A DNA stretch of 64,000 nucleotides from contig NZ_JADOVJ010000001.1 in NCBI RefSeq assembly GCF_015752315.1, positions 3,898,501 through 3,962,500 of the forward strand, written 5' to 3'. Below, one piece after another: positions 8,219 to 16,528 of the stretch. Each line of letters begins with the position of its first letter. Positions within the stretch are counted from its first letter, which is position 1. Below the pieces are notes generated by a model. It was not told the origin of the DNA. It was given only the letters and a program-made list of their open reading frames with translations, and did no database searches. The stretch is from Nocardioides luteus. Its GTDB lineage: Bacteria; Actinomycetota; Actinomycetes; Propionibacteriales; Nocardioidaceae. Both the position numbers and the translations under genes were made by a program.

Positions 8219-8791
8219 TCAGCGCTGCATCAACGCGTCCATCGCGACCGCGACGGCGGCGGCGACGCGGAAGTCGACGCGAGGGTCGTGGACGGTGACC
8301 GTGTACTTGTCGCGGAAGGCGAAGCGGCGCTCGATGGAGATCAGCGGCTGACCCTCGGAGGACACGTAGTCGAAGTGGATCGGCAGGAAGTCGAGCTCGG
8401 TGAAGCGACGCAGGATGGCCACCAGCTGGTTGCGCTCCTGACCGGTGCCGGAGTAGCCCGGGCCCTCGACGTGGAAGGTCGAGCGCAGCAGGCTCTTGCC
8501 GAAGTCCTTGCGGAAGAAGCCGAGCGGCGCGCCGCTCGCGTCGGTGACGTCGTAGCCCGCGTTGAGGTCCATCACCGCACGCGCCTTGAACGCGAAGACG
8601 GCCTGCGACTTCGACTCGTCGGCGTAGAACGTGACCTGCTCCTTGAACGCCAGCCGCTTCTGCTGCGCGAAGGCGAGCACCTGCCCCTCGGAGCCGTCGG
8701 CGTTGGCGGCCTGGGCGACGTACTTGTTGGCGAAGGGCGTGACCTTCTGGCGAAGGAAGAAGAGGGGTACGTGGTAGGGCTGCTGCGTCAT
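8219..8791 (-). CDS. LURP-one/Tubby-C-like family protein
   Basis: 190 residues. Sequence such as FAFKARAVMDLNAGYDVTDASGAPLGFFRKDF and GYSGTGQERNQLVAIL fits the LURP-one/scramblase-like beta-barrel fold. Bacterial members have no proven biochemical role, and binding to membranes or lipids is only inferred from the Tubby-like fold. No signal peptide or membrane helix is seen. ATG at 8789-8791 is preceded by TACGTT at 6 bases, so it is probably leaderless. It stands alone downstream of the methyltransferase on the same strand. Confidence 0.75.
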   Translation of the reverse strand: MTQQPYHVPLFFLRQKVTPFANKYVAQAANADGSEGQVLAFAQQKRLAFKEQVTFYADESKSQAVFAFKARAVMDLNAGYDVTDASGAPLGFFRKDFGKSLLRSTFHVEGPGYSGTGQERNQLVAILRRFTELDFLPIHFDYVSSEGQPLISIERRFAFRDKYTVTVHDPRVDFRVAAAVAVAMDALMQR

Positions 8792-8797
8792 GGGCGC

Positions 8798-8803
8798 AAC
8801 GTA
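8798..8803 (-). promoter_or_regulatory. -10 hexamer TACGTT for the LURP-one-like gene
   Basis: TACGTT with a 6-base spacer to the ATG at 8791. It shows the gene has its own promoter, separate from the methyltransferase upstream. Confidence 0.55.
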
Positions 8804-8809
8804 CCCTCG

Positions 8810-9454
8810 TCAGCGCCGCCGCGCGACGAGATATGCCTGCGGCGTCCGCTCCCAGTTCTCGGCCGACCGCACCACCGTCGCGGTGACCTCGAAACCGGCC
8901 TCCTCGAGGAGTGCGCTGGTCGCCTCGACAGGGAGCCGGTAGCCGTCGAAGGTGACGTCGTGACCGTAGGCGCCGATGTGGCGGACGTGCTCGTCCCCGA
9001 CCTGGAAGGCGGTCACGAACCGGCCGCCGCGCCGGGTGACCCGGGCGAGCTCGGCGATGACGTCGGGGCGGCGCGAGGGCGGGGTGTGGATGAGCGAGTA
9101 CCAGGCCAGCACGCCTGCGAGCTCACCGTCACGGAGCGGAAGACGCGCCATGTCGCCGACCTCGAACCTGAGCGCGGGATGCCGCTCCATCGCCTGCGCG
9201 ATCATGCCCGTCGACAGGTCGACCCCGAAGACGTCCAGCCCCCGCTCGGCCAGGTAGGCGGTGATCCGCCCGGGCCCGCAGCCGATGTCACCGACGAGCC
9301 CGCCCCCGTCCTTGCGTACGTAGGCCGCGAAGGTGTCGAGCACGCCGGCGTCGAAGGAGGTCTCCGTGAGCGTCGGGTCGACGATCTCGGCGTAGGCCTT
9401 GGAGACGGTGTCGTAGGCGGCCCTGGTCTCGGTGACGTCGTAGGGCTCGGTCAC
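8810..9454 (-). CDS. class I SAM-dependent methyltransferase
   Basis: 214 residues with the Rossmann-type SAM-binding motif VGDIGCGPGRITAYLAERGLDVFGVDLS (motif I and the acidic residue after beta 2) and later GELAGVLAWYSLIHTP. The substrate cannot be read from sequence; it resembles small-molecule methyltransferases of the UbiE/Methyltransf_11/25 group. GTG at 9454 overlaps the stop of the upstream esterase by four bases (GTGA), so the pair is translationally coupled. Confidence 0.88.
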   Translation of the reverse strand: MTEPYDVTETRAAYDTVSKAYAEIVDPTLTETSFDAGVLDTFAAYVRKDGGGLVGDIGCGPGRITAYLAERGLDVFGVDLSTGMIAQAMERHPALRFEVGDMARLPLRDGELAGVLAWYSLIHTPPSRRPDVIAELARVTRRGGRFVTAFQVGDEHVRHIGAYGHDVTFDGYRLPVEATSALLEEAGFEVTATVVRSAENWERTPQAYLVARRR

Positions 9455-10344
9455 CGGCGTCCCCTCGGGCTGTGCTGGTTGATGAAGCCGGCCGTCATCG
9501 CCATCACCGACTCCGCCGCGGGGAACGTCGTGCCGTGGCGCCAGAACCCGTGGATCTGGCCGACGGCACGGAAGGCGACCACCTCGACGCCGAGGTCGGC
9601 GAGGCGCAGCGCGAAGTCCTCGTTCTCGTCGGTGAGGATGTCGCCCTCGGCGCTGACGATCAGCGTCGGCGGCAGGCCGCGGAGCTCCTCGTCGGAGGCG
9701 AGGTAGGGGCCGAGGTCGGGGTTGCGGAGGTCGGCCTCGGTGGCGGCGTACTGCTTCCAGTACCAGGCCGCCTCCTCGTTCCAGCCGTCCTCCATGGTGT
9801 AGCCCGGGGTGCTCATCGACGGGTCGAGGAACGGGTAGACGAGCACCATCGCGCCGAAGACGCCGGGGTTGCGCAGCGCCGCGACCAGGGCGAGGTTGCC
9901 GCCGGCGCTGTCACCGTGCACGTACGCCGGCAGCGTGCTCAGCAGCGGGTCGTTGCCCAGCCACTTGACGACCGTGTCGACGTCGTCGGGAGCCGCGGGA
10001 TAGGGGTCCTCGGGAGGCCTGCGGTAGTCGACCGACAGCACCCGCAGCCCACTCCGGTTGGCGAGCCGCCGGCACGCGGCGTCGTGGACCTCGACGTCGT
10101 TGAAGACGAAGCCACCACCGTGGAGGTGGACGATCAGCCCCTCGCGTACGTCCTCGGGGGTGTAGAGCCGGCACGGAACCCCGTCGGCGTCGATCCCGGT
10201 GACCTCCGCGACCTCCTCCTTCGCCTCGGCCGCGGCCAGCCTGCGGGCCTCGGTGCGCTGGGCGGCGACGTCGACCTCCCAGACCGGCGGCGAGGCCTCC
10301 TCGGCGGCGATGGCACGGCGGGCGGCGGGGAAGAGTCGAACCAT
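9451..10344 (-). CDS. HSL-family alpha/beta hydrolase (esterase)
   Basis: 297 residues. A carboxylesterase/lipase of the hormone-sensitive lipase family: oxyanion-hole motif HLHGGGFVF, nucleophile elbow VHGDSAGGNLAL, acid region SAEGDILTDEN and catalytic His in AVGQIHGFW. All triad elements are present. It is cytoplasmic (no signal peptide). The ATG at 10344 is the likely start; a weak -10-like GAATCT lies 6 bases upstream. It is coupled to the methyltransferase by a 4-base overlap and divergent from the cardiolipin synthase gene. Confidence 0.9.
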   Translation of the reverse strand: MVRLFPAARRAIAAEEASPPVWEVDVAAQRTEARRLAAAEAKEEVAEVTGIDADGVPCRLYTPEDVREGLIVHLHGGGFVFNDVEVHDAACRRLANRSGLRVLSVDYRRPPEDPYPAAPDDVDTVVKWLGNDPLLSTLPAYVHGDSAGGNLALVAALRNPGVFGAMVLVYPFLDPSMSTPGYTMEDGWNEEAAWYWKQYAATEADLRNPDLGPYLASDEELRGLPPTLIVSAEGDILTDENEDFALRLADLGVEVVAFRAVGQIHGFWRHGTTFPAAESVMAMTAGFINQHSPRGRR

Positions 10345-10377
10345 GTCAGAAGATTCCCACACCAGTGGCGGTGGTGC

Positions 10378-11838
10378 ATGCTGAGCCGCATGAACGCGGG
10401 GGAAGTGACGAGCACCTCGATCTACGTCATCGACGTGCTGGTGAAGGTGGTCGCGCTGGGCGTGGTGCCGAAGAACAGGCGCCCGAGCAGTGCGATGGCG
10501 TGGCTGCTGGCCATCTTCTTCATCCCGGGGGTCGGCCTGATCGGCTACCTGCTGCTCGGTCAGACCCGGCTGGACCGACGGCGGCACGCCCGCCAGCGGG
10601 CCCTCAACGACGAGGTGACCGAGTATGTCCGCGGGCTGCCGAGGACCCCGCACCCGAAGACGATCTCCGAGGTCGACGCGGCGACGATCGAGCTGAACGA
10701 GCGGCTCGGCTCGCTGCCCGCCAGGCCGGGGAACCGGGTCGATCTGATCGACGACTACACCGCCTCCGTCGAGGCGATGACGGCCGCGGTGGACCAGGCC
10801 GAGACGTACGTGCACGCGCAGTTCTACATCACCGCCTGCGACCACGTCACCGAGCCGTTCTTCGACGCTCTGGACCGGGCCGCGGCGCGTGGGGTGCGGG
10901 TGCGGCTGCTCCTCGACCATCTGGGCTCGCGCGGCATCCCGGTCTGGCGCGCGCTCAAGAAACGGCTCAACGCCTCCGACATCGACTGGCACCCGCTGCT
11001 CCCCATCAACCCCCTGCGCGGCCAGATCCGCCGTCCCGACCTGCGCAACCACCGCAAGCTCCTGGTCGTCGACGGCCGGGTCGCCTTCACCGGCTCGCAG
11101 AACCTCATCGAGCCCGGCTACAACAAGCCCAGGAACCACCGCGCCGGCCGGGAGTGGGTCGAGCTGAACGCCCGGATCGAGGGTCCGCTGGTGACCGCGC
11201 TGAACGTCGTGTTCGCCAGCGACTGGGACACCGAGACCGGGGAGCTGCTGCGGGCGGAGCTGGCCGCCCCCGCACCGCCCGCCGGCGACGTGACCGGCCA
11301 GATCGTGCCCAGCGGGCCGGGTGTCGACGCGGAGAACAACCTGCGCGCGTTCACCCATCTCATGTACGCCGCCAGGAAGCGGATCTCGATCACCAGCCCC
11401 TACTTCGTGCCGGACGAGTCGCTGTTGTACGCCGTGACGACCGCCGCCCGCCGAGGCGTCGAGGTCGAGCTCTTCGTCAGCGAGGGCAAGGAGCAGTTCA
11501 TGGTCTACCACGCCCAGCGCTCCTACTACGAGGCGCTGCTGGAGGCCGGGGTCCGCATCTACCTCTACCCCAAACCCGCCGTCCTCCACTCCAAGCACTT
11601 CAGCATCGACGACGAGGTCGCCGTGCTCGGCTCGAGCAACATGGACATGCGCTCGTTCGCCCTCAACTACGAGGTCTCGCTGATGCTCTTCGACGGCGAC
11701 CCGGTCGCGCAGCTGCGGAAGGTCGAAGACGGCTACCGGGCCATCTCCCGCGAGCTGCTGCTCGAGGAGTGGCTCGCGCGGCCGCGGGTCGCGGCGTACG
11801 TCGACAACGTGCTGCGCCTCACCGCCGCTCTCCAGTGA
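10378..11838 (+). CDS. cls: cardiolipin synthase (phospholipase D type)
   Basis: 486 residues. Condenses phosphatidylglycerol, or an equivalent pair of phospholipids, to cardiolipin at the membrane. Two N-terminal hydrophobic segments (VIDVLVKVVALGVV and MAWLLAIFFIPGVGLIGYLLLG) precede two PLD domains with HxKxxxxD motifs: HRKLLVVDG and HSKHFSIDD. Both Asp residues, and the GS/GSSN residues after them, are intact. The start is ambiguous among ATG 10378, ATG 10390 and GTG 10405; 10378 is given as the longest plausible form. It is divergent from the esterase. Confidence 0.93.
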   Translation: MLSRMNAGEVTSTSIYVIDVLVKVVALGVVPKNRRPSSAMAWLLAIFFIPGVGLIGYLLLGQTRLDRRRHARQRALNDEVTEYVRGLPRTPHPKTISEVDAATIELNERLGSLPARPGNRVDLIDDYTASVEAMTAAVDQAETYVHAQFYITACDHVTEPFFDALDRAAARGVRVRLLLDHLGSRGIPVWRALKKRLNASDIDWHPLLPINPLRGQIRRPDLRNHRKLLVVDGRVAFTGSQNLIEPGYNKPRNHRAGREWVELNARIEGPLVTALNVVFASDWDTETGELLRAELAAPAPPAGDVTGQIVPSGPGVDAENNLRAFTHLMYAARKRISITSPYFVPDESLLYAVTTAARRGVEVELFVSEGKEQFMVYHAQRSYYEALLEAGVRIYLYPKPAVLHSKHFSIDDEVAVLGSSNMDMRSFALNYEVSLMLFDGDPVAQLRKVEDGYRAISRELLLEEWLARPRVAAYVDNVLRLTAALQ

Positions 11839-11897
11839 GCCCGGCGGGCACAGCGCTTCGCGCGAAGAATTCCAGGGCGGGATCGCCGGGGGCTCCC

Positions 11898-11903
11898 TAG
11901 ACT
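11898..11903 (+). promoter_or_regulatory. -10 hexamer TAGACT for the metallopeptidase lipoprotein gene
   Basis: TAGACT, 6-base spacer, then GTG at 11910 (leaderless arrangement). Confidence 0.6.
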
Positions 11904-11909
11904 CCCGCC

Positions 11910-13184
11910 GTGGACCTCCGAGCACGCGCTGCGGCGCTCGCGCTCGTCGCCCTCCTCTCCGCCGGCTGCGCGGAGCTTCCCGGGGGCGCGGGCGCCGGGC
12001 CGTCACCGGCGCCGTCGCATCCTCCGTACGAGCCCGTTCCTGCCGACTACGAGGCGGTCGAGAAAGTGCTGGCCCAGCGCGCGACGGCGGCCCTGCAGGG
12101 CGACGAGGAGGCGTTCCTCGCCACTGTCGACCCCCGCGACCGGAAGCTGGTCGACCAGCAGCAGACCATCTTCGGCAACCTCCAGGAGCTTCCGATGACG
12201 TCGCTCGCCTACGAGGTGAAGGACACCGAGCAGACCCCGGACGAGGTCCGCAACGACGGTGTCCTCTTCGCTCCGCAGGTCACCGAGGTGGCCCAGCTCG
12301 AGGAGGCGCACCGGGCGCCCGTCTCCCACCCGACCGACATGACCTTCGTACGCCACGACGGCGGCTGGGTGATCGGACGGGACCGTGCCGCACCCCAGGA
12401 GAGGTACAGCCGGCCGTGGTTCGGCGGCCCGGTCGTGGCGGCGGCCGGGCGTTCGGTCGTCGTGGTCACCGAGCGCGACGGCCCGACCGACGCCGCCGAG
12501 CTCCTGGACCGGGTCTCGGCGGCGCGCGCCGAGATCGAGAAGACCCTCGAACCCGTGTGGCGAGGTGATGACCAGAAGGAGGTGCCGCTGCTCGTCGACG
12601 CGACGTACAACGGCAAGCCGCCCGGCGACACGTTCGAGGGCGAGGACGGCGCCGCTGCGGTGACCTTCTGGGTCGACGCCGTCGGGCTCCCGAAGACGAG
12701 CATCGCCACCTTCGCCGGAGCCGTCATCAAGGACAACCCGGTCGCGGCCAACCGGCTGGCGACCGACGAGCGCACGCTGCGTCACGAGCTGAGCCATGTC
12801 TACGGCCCGGCCCTGGTGCCCACCTGGGTCAGCGAGGGGCTCGCCGAGTATCTCTCCGGCTGCGAGGCCAACATCTGTGGCGAGGACGAGGAGCGCGACC
12901 AGCTGCTGGCGCACGAGCGAGCTCTCCCGGGCGATGAGGAGTGGGGCGAGGACGGCTCGATCGACTACGCGCTCTCCCACGCCGCGGTCTCGTGGCTGAT
13001 CGACCAGAACGGCGGGATGAAGAGGTTCCTGGAGTTCTGCAACGACTTCTTCCTCCACCTGCCGAGCGGCACCGAGAACTTCCACGACGGGACCGGCAAG
13101 GCACTGGAGGCGAGCTACGGCATCACCGAGAAGCAGCTGGTCGACGGCACCTGGTCGTGGTTCGAGCAGCTGCCCTCCGCTTGA
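11910..13184 (+). CDS. putative zinc metallopeptidase lipoprotein
   Basis: 424 residues. A lipoprotein signal with lipobox L-S-A-G-C (LLSAGC near residue 20) is followed by a Pro-rich linker. The C-terminal half carries HELSH at 292-296 and a downstream Glu in WVSEGLAEY near 309, the HExxH...E arrangement of MA-clan (gluzincin-like) zinc peptidases. A middle region (about 40-270) has the look of a NTF2-like or substrate-binding part, but no family is clear. It would act on the outer face of the membrane; the substrate is unknown. It is followed by the thioredoxin lipoprotein gene after 59 bases. Confidence 0.82.
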   Translation: MDLRARAAALALVALLSAGCAELPGGAGAGPSPAPSHPPYEPVPADYEAVEKVLAQRATAALQGDEEAFLATVDPRDRKLVDQQQTIFGNLQELPMTSLAYEVKDTEQTPDEVRNDGVLFAPQVTEVAQLEEAHRAPVSHPTDMTFVRHDGGWVIGRDRAAPQERYSRPWFGGPVVAAAGRSVVVVTERDGPTDAAELLDRVSAARAEIEKTLEPVWRGDDQKEVPLLVDATYNGKPPGDTFEGEDGAAAVTFWVDAVGLPKTSIATFAGAVIKDNPVAANRLATDERTLRHELSHVYGPALVPTWVSEGLAEYLSGCEANICGEDEERDQLLAHERALPGDEEWGEDGSIDYALSHAAVSWLIDQNGGMKRFLEFCNDFFLHLPSGTENFHDGTGKALEASYGITEKQLVDGTWSWFEQLPSA

Positions 13185-13243
13185 CTGGGCCCATGCGCCA
13201 CCGAACGCCCATCCGCGGGGGCAGCCGCTCCGAACCCAGCCAC

Positions 13244-13729
13244 ATGAACCTTCGCATCGTGGCTGTGATCGCTCTCCTCCTGCTCGCCGCCGGGTGTGGC
13301 ACCGACACCGATCAGGCCGGCGAGGAGGCCGCCGAGCCGGCCTCCTCGCCGGCCTCCTCGACGCCGTCGACCGCCGCGTCCGCTCCGGGCGAGACGCCCG
13401 CCGAGGATCCCGCCTGCGAGGGCCGCTACGCGGACTACTCCGCCGAGGCGGTCGCCGAGGAGTGCTACGCCGACACGATCCTCTTCTTCCACGCGCCCTG
13501 GTGCCCGGAGTGCCGCGGGTTCGAGGAGGCGATCAAGAGCGGCGAGGTGCCCGAGGGAGCACAGATCCTGAAGGTCGACTACGACTCCGCGACCGAGCTG
13601 CGCAAGAAGTACGAGGTGACGATCCAGTCGACCTTCGTGCGAGTCGACTCAACGGGTGAACGGGTCGCGCTGTGGTCGGGCTACGGCCAGGACAAGTCGG
13701 TCGACGCCATCCTCGAGAACACCCAGTGA
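13244..13729 (+). CDS. thioredoxin-family lipoprotein
   Basis: 161 residues. MNLRIVAVIALLLLAAGC is a clean lipoprotein signal, followed by a long Ala/Ser/Thr/Pro linker to about residue 60. A thioredoxin fold then carries the active site APWCPECRGF (C-P-E-C instead of C-G-P-C). Its strand order DTILFFHAPWC ... ILKVDYDSATELRKKYEVTIQSTFVRVD fits thioredoxin, although the usual cis-Pro segment reads QSTFV (no Pro). Its stop overlaps the start of the CcdA-like gene, suggesting it receives electrons from that membrane carrier. Confidence 0.88.
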   Translation: MNLRIVAVIALLLLAAGCGTDTDQAGEEAAEPASSPASSTPSTAASAPGETPAEDPACEGRYADYSAEAVAEECYADTILFFHAPWCPECRGFEEAIKSGEVPEGAQILKVDYDSATELRKKYEVTIQSTFVRVDSTGERVALWSGYGQDKSVDAILENTQ

Positions 13730-14442
13730 CGCTCCTGCTCGCGTCGTTCCTCGCCGGGGCGCTCTCGGTGCTCGCCCCGTGCGTGGTGGCGTTCGTGCCA
13801 GCCATGTTCTCCCGTGGCACCGGCGAGCGCCGCCCGTGGGTGGCGGTCGCCGCGCTCGGCGTCTCCGTCATCGTGTTCAGCGTCCTGCTCAAGTCGACGA
13901 CCCTGCTGATCGACGTCCCGCCCCGGTTCTGGAGCACCGTCTCGGGCGTGATCGTGGCGCTCTTCGGCGTGGTGATGATCTGGCCCCGGCTGTGGGACGC
14001 GCTGGCGTTCCGCCTCGGCCTCGGCTCGCGCGCCCAGGAGCGCCTGGCCCGGGCGAGCGTCCGCCGCGGGATCGGTGGCGACATCCTCCTGGGCGCGAGC
14101 ATGGGGCCGGTCTTCAGCGCGTGCAGCCCGACGTACGCCCTGATCGTGGCGGCGATCCTTCCGGCCGAGCCGTTGCGCGGGCTCGGCTACCTGGTCGCGT
14201 ACGTCGCCGGCCTGACCCTGCTGCTCGCCGCGGTCATGGTGGGTGGCCGGGCGCTGCTGGCCCGGCTCCGGTGGGCGATCGACCCCGAGGGCACCTTCCA
14301 CAAGGTGCTCGGTCTCGTCCTGGTCCTCATCGGCGTCGCGATCGCGACCGGTCTCGACAAGACCCTGCTCACGCTGCTGGTCGAGCGGGGGCTCTTCGAC
14401 TGGCAGATCGGGCTCGAGGGCCGGCTCAGCACCGATCGGTGA
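13726..14442 (+). CDS. CcdA/DsbD-type thiol-disulfide membrane transporter
   Basis: 238 residues, six or so transmembrane helices. The redox cysteines sit in SVLAPCVVAFVP (helix 1) and VFSACSPTYALIVAAILP (helix 4), the characteristic CcdA pair. It passes reducing equivalents from cytoplasmic thioredoxin to extracytoplasmic partners. GTG at 13726 overlaps the TGA of the thioredoxin lipoprotein (GTGA), so the two are coupled. No cytochrome c maturation genes are nearby, so the partner is more likely the adjacent lipoprotein. Its end overlaps the convergent ComB-like gene by 17 bases. Confidence 0.9.
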   Translation: MTLLLASFLAGALSVLAPCVVAFVPAMFSRGTGERRPWVAVAALGVSVIVFSVLLKSTTLLIDVPPRFWSTVSGVIVALFGVVMIWPRLWDALAFRLGLGSRAQERLARASVRRGIGGDILLGASMGPVFSACSPTYALIVAAILPAEPLRGLGYLVAYVAGLTLLLAAVMVGGRALLARLRWAIDPEGTFHKVLGLVLVLIGVAIATGLDKTLLTLLVERGLFDWQIGLEGRLSTDR

Positions 14443-15193
14443 CCGCGTCCGCGGCGGCCCGGAACGACTCGCCACGCAGGAGCGGGACCACCGACGCGCT
14501 GTCCACCTCGGCGGCGACGACGACGTCCTCGGCGTAGCCCTTCGCGGTCAGCTCGCGGCCACCGGCACAGGCGTGGAGCGAGGCCGGGAGGTCGGCGGCA
14601 CGGAACGCGTCGCGCGCCATCGCCGCCTCGGGCGAGAGGTCGTCGGGGTCGAGCGCGTCGAGGACGGCCCCGGCGCCCCAGAGGTCCTCGACCGCCGGCC
14701 GGAGCGTGCCGTCCGGCCAGCGCTCCCCCGAGGCGATGACAGCGATGCTGGCGCCGGCGGCGAAGCGAGGAGCAAGCCACCTGGCGACGGCAGTCCGGTT
14801 GCGGAGCGAGGCACCGACGACGGTGGCACCGCCCTCCGCGAGCAGGCTGCTGATCGTCGAGCCGTTGGGCGAGGGCAGGACCAGGCGCCCGACCCCGTCG
14901 GCATCGCGTAGCGACGCGGGCGAGAGCGAGGGCCGTCCCGGCACCGCGTCCTGACGCTGCACCGCGAGGACGGCGTCGCGCTCCTGTGCGTACGCCTCCG
15001 CCCGGTCGTCCCTCCACCGGAACGGGAACACCTCGATCCCGCGCTCGACCGCGACCGTCAGGGTCGTGGTGAACGAGAGCACGTCCACCACGACGGCGAT
15101 GTCCGCGGGCCCGATCGCCTCGGCGCCCACCGGGCCCCAGTCGAGCCGGGCCCGGTAGGCGTGCTGGCGATGCTGGTCGTCGACGGCGCTCAC
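14426..15193 (-). CDS. 2-phosphosulfolactate phosphatase family protein (ComB-like)
   Basis: 255 residues. Family signatures IAVVVDVLSFTTTLTVA, RLVLPSPNGSTIS, SGERWPDGTLRPAVEDLWGAGAVL and HACAGGREL match ComB, which hydrolyses 2-phosphosulfolactate in coenzyme M synthesis of methanogens. Coenzyme M is not expected here and no comA/comC is present, so the in vivo substrate is probably different. The start ATG at 15193 overlaps the rdgB stop by four bases, placing it third in an rph-rdgB-comB-like operon. Confidence 0.87.
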   Translation of the reverse strand: MSAVDDQHRQHAYRARLDWGPVGAEAIGPADIAVVVDVLSFTTTLTVAVERGIEVFPFRWRDDRAEAYAQERDAVLAVQRQDAVPGRPSLSPASLRDADGVGRLVLPSPNGSTISSLLAEGGATVVGASLRNRTAVARWLAPRFAAGASIAVIASGERWPDGTLRPAVEDLWGAGAVLDALDPDDLSPEAAMARDAFRAADLPASLHACAGGRELTAKGYAEDVVVAAEVDSASVVPLLRGESFRAAADAVTDRC

Positions 15194-15819
15194 GCGCCGA
15201 GCGCGGCGGCGATCTGCGGAGCGATCTCGCGCAGCGCACGGCCGCGGTGGGAGATGGCGTCCTTCTCCTCGATCGACAGCTCGGCCGAGGTACGTCCGTC
15301 CTCGGTGTCGACCGCGACGAACAGGACGTCGTAGCCGAACCCGCCGTCACCGCGGACCTCGCGGATGATCCGGCCGTCCATGCGGCCCTCGACGACGATC
15401 TCGCCACCGTCCCAGACGAAGGCGATCGCGCAGGCGAAGTGGGCGCCGCGGCGCTCGTCGGGGACGTCGGAGAGCTGTGCGAGCAGCAGCTCGTTGTTGC
15501 GCTCGTCCGACTTCGGTGGACCGCCCCAGCGCGCCGAGAGCACGCCCGGCATCCCGTTGAGCGCGTCGACGCAGAGACCCGAGTCGTCGGCGACGGTCGG
15601 CAGCCCGGTGGCCTTGAACCCGGCCCTCGCCTTGATCAGCGCGTTGCCCTCGAAGTCGGGCGCATCCTCGACCGGCTCGTCGTAGTGGGTGACGTCGTCG
15701 AGACCGACGACCGAGACACCGGGCACCAGCGGCGAGAGGATCCGGAACATCTCCCCCAGCTTCTTGGCGTTGCGCGAGGCGACGTGGACGCTGGGCTCGT
15801 TCGTGGGCTCAGCCGGCAA
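15190..15819 (-). CDS. rdgB: RdgB/HAM1 family non-canonical purine NTP pyrophosphatase
   Basis: 209 residues. Removes dITP, XTP and similar nucleotides by hydrolysis to monophosphates. Typical motifs: [11 protein letters not shown] (SxNxxK region), [43 protein letters not shown] and [11 protein letters not shown]. The start is an unusual TTG at 15819, chosen because a perfect AGGAGG lies 6 bases upstream. It overlaps the end of rph by 11 bases. Confidence 0.96.
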   Translation of the reverse strand: MPAEPTNEPSVHVASRNAKKLGEMFRILSPLVPGVSVVGLDDVTHYDEPVEDAPDFEGNALIKARAGFKATGLPTVADDSGLCVDALNGMPGVLSARWGGPPKSDERNNELLLAQLSDVPDERRGAHFACAIAFVWDGGEIVVEGRMDGRIIREVRGDGGFGYDVLFVAVDTEDGRTSAELSIEEKDAISHRGRALREIAPQIAAALGA

Positions 15820-16516
15820 GTGCGGCCTCCTGCAGCTTGGTCAGGTCGGCGCAGCCCTTCTCGCCCAGCGCCAGCAGGGCGTCGAGCTCGGCGCGGTCGA
15901 AGGCGACGCCCTCGGCGGTGCCCTGCACCTCGACGAACTTGCCCTCGCCGGTCATCACGATGTTCATGTCGGTCTCGGCGCGGACGTCCTCCTCGTAGGG
16001 CAGGTCGAGGCGCGGCACACCGTCGATGATCCCGACCGAGATCGCCGCGACGGAGCCGGTCAGGGCCTTCGAGACGCCCAGCGAGGCCACCGCGTCGGCG
16101 AGCGCGACGTAGGCGCCGGTGATCGCCGCCGTGCGGGTGCCACCGTCGGCCTGCAGCACGTCGCAGTCGATGTTGATGGTGTTCTCGCCGAGCGCCTTGT
16201 AGTCGATGACGGCGCGCAGCGAGCGCCCGACCAGGCGGGAGATCTCGTGCGTACGTCCGCCGATCTTGCCCTTCACCGACTCGCGCGAGGAGCGCTCGTG
16301 GGTGGAGGCGGGCAGCATCGCGTACTCCGCCGTCACCCAGCCCAGCCCGGAGCCCTTGCGCCAGCGCGGCACGCCCTCGGAGGCCGAGGCGGCGCACAGG
16401 ACGCGGGTCTTGCCGAACTCGATGAGGACGGAACCGGCCGCGTGGTCGAGCCAGTTGCGGGTGATCTTGATGGGGCGCAGCTCGTCGTCGGCGCGCCCGT
16501 CAGCTCGTGTGGTCAC
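15809..16516 (-). CDS. rph: ribonuclease PH
   Basis: 235 residues. A phosphorolytic 3'-5' exoribonuclease that trims tRNA 3' ends. Typical sequence: [47 protein letters not shown] and [29 protein letters not shown] at 16516 follows TAGGGT by 6 bases, so rph probably starts a leaderless operon rph-rdgB-comB-like. In M. tuberculosis rphA and rdgB are likewise adjacent. Confidence 0.97.
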   Translation of the reverse strand: MTTRADGRADDELRPIKITRNWLDHAAGSVLIEFGKTRVLCAASASEGVPRWRKGSGLGWVTAEYAMLPASTHERSSRESVKGKIGGRTHEISRLVGRSLRAVIDYKALGENTINIDCDVLQADGGTRTAAITGAYVALADAVASLGVSKALTGSVAAISVGIIDGVPRLDLPYEEDVRAETDMNIVMTGEGKFVEVQGTAEGVAFDRAELDALLALGEKGCADLTKLQEAALAG

Positions 16517-16522
16517 GAGACC

Positions 16523-16528
16523 ACCCTA
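16523..16528 (-). promoter_or_regulatory. -10 hexamer TAGGGT for rph
   Basis: TAGGGT with a 6-base spacer to the GTG at 16516. It lies 2 bases inside the end region of the upstream SGNH gene (its stop is at 16526). Confidence 0.55.

Noticed and set aside
9472-10377. In-frame extension upstream of the cardiolipin synthase
   Set aside because: It is antisense to the HSL-type esterase with a complete catalytic triad; the cls protein aligns from about 10378.
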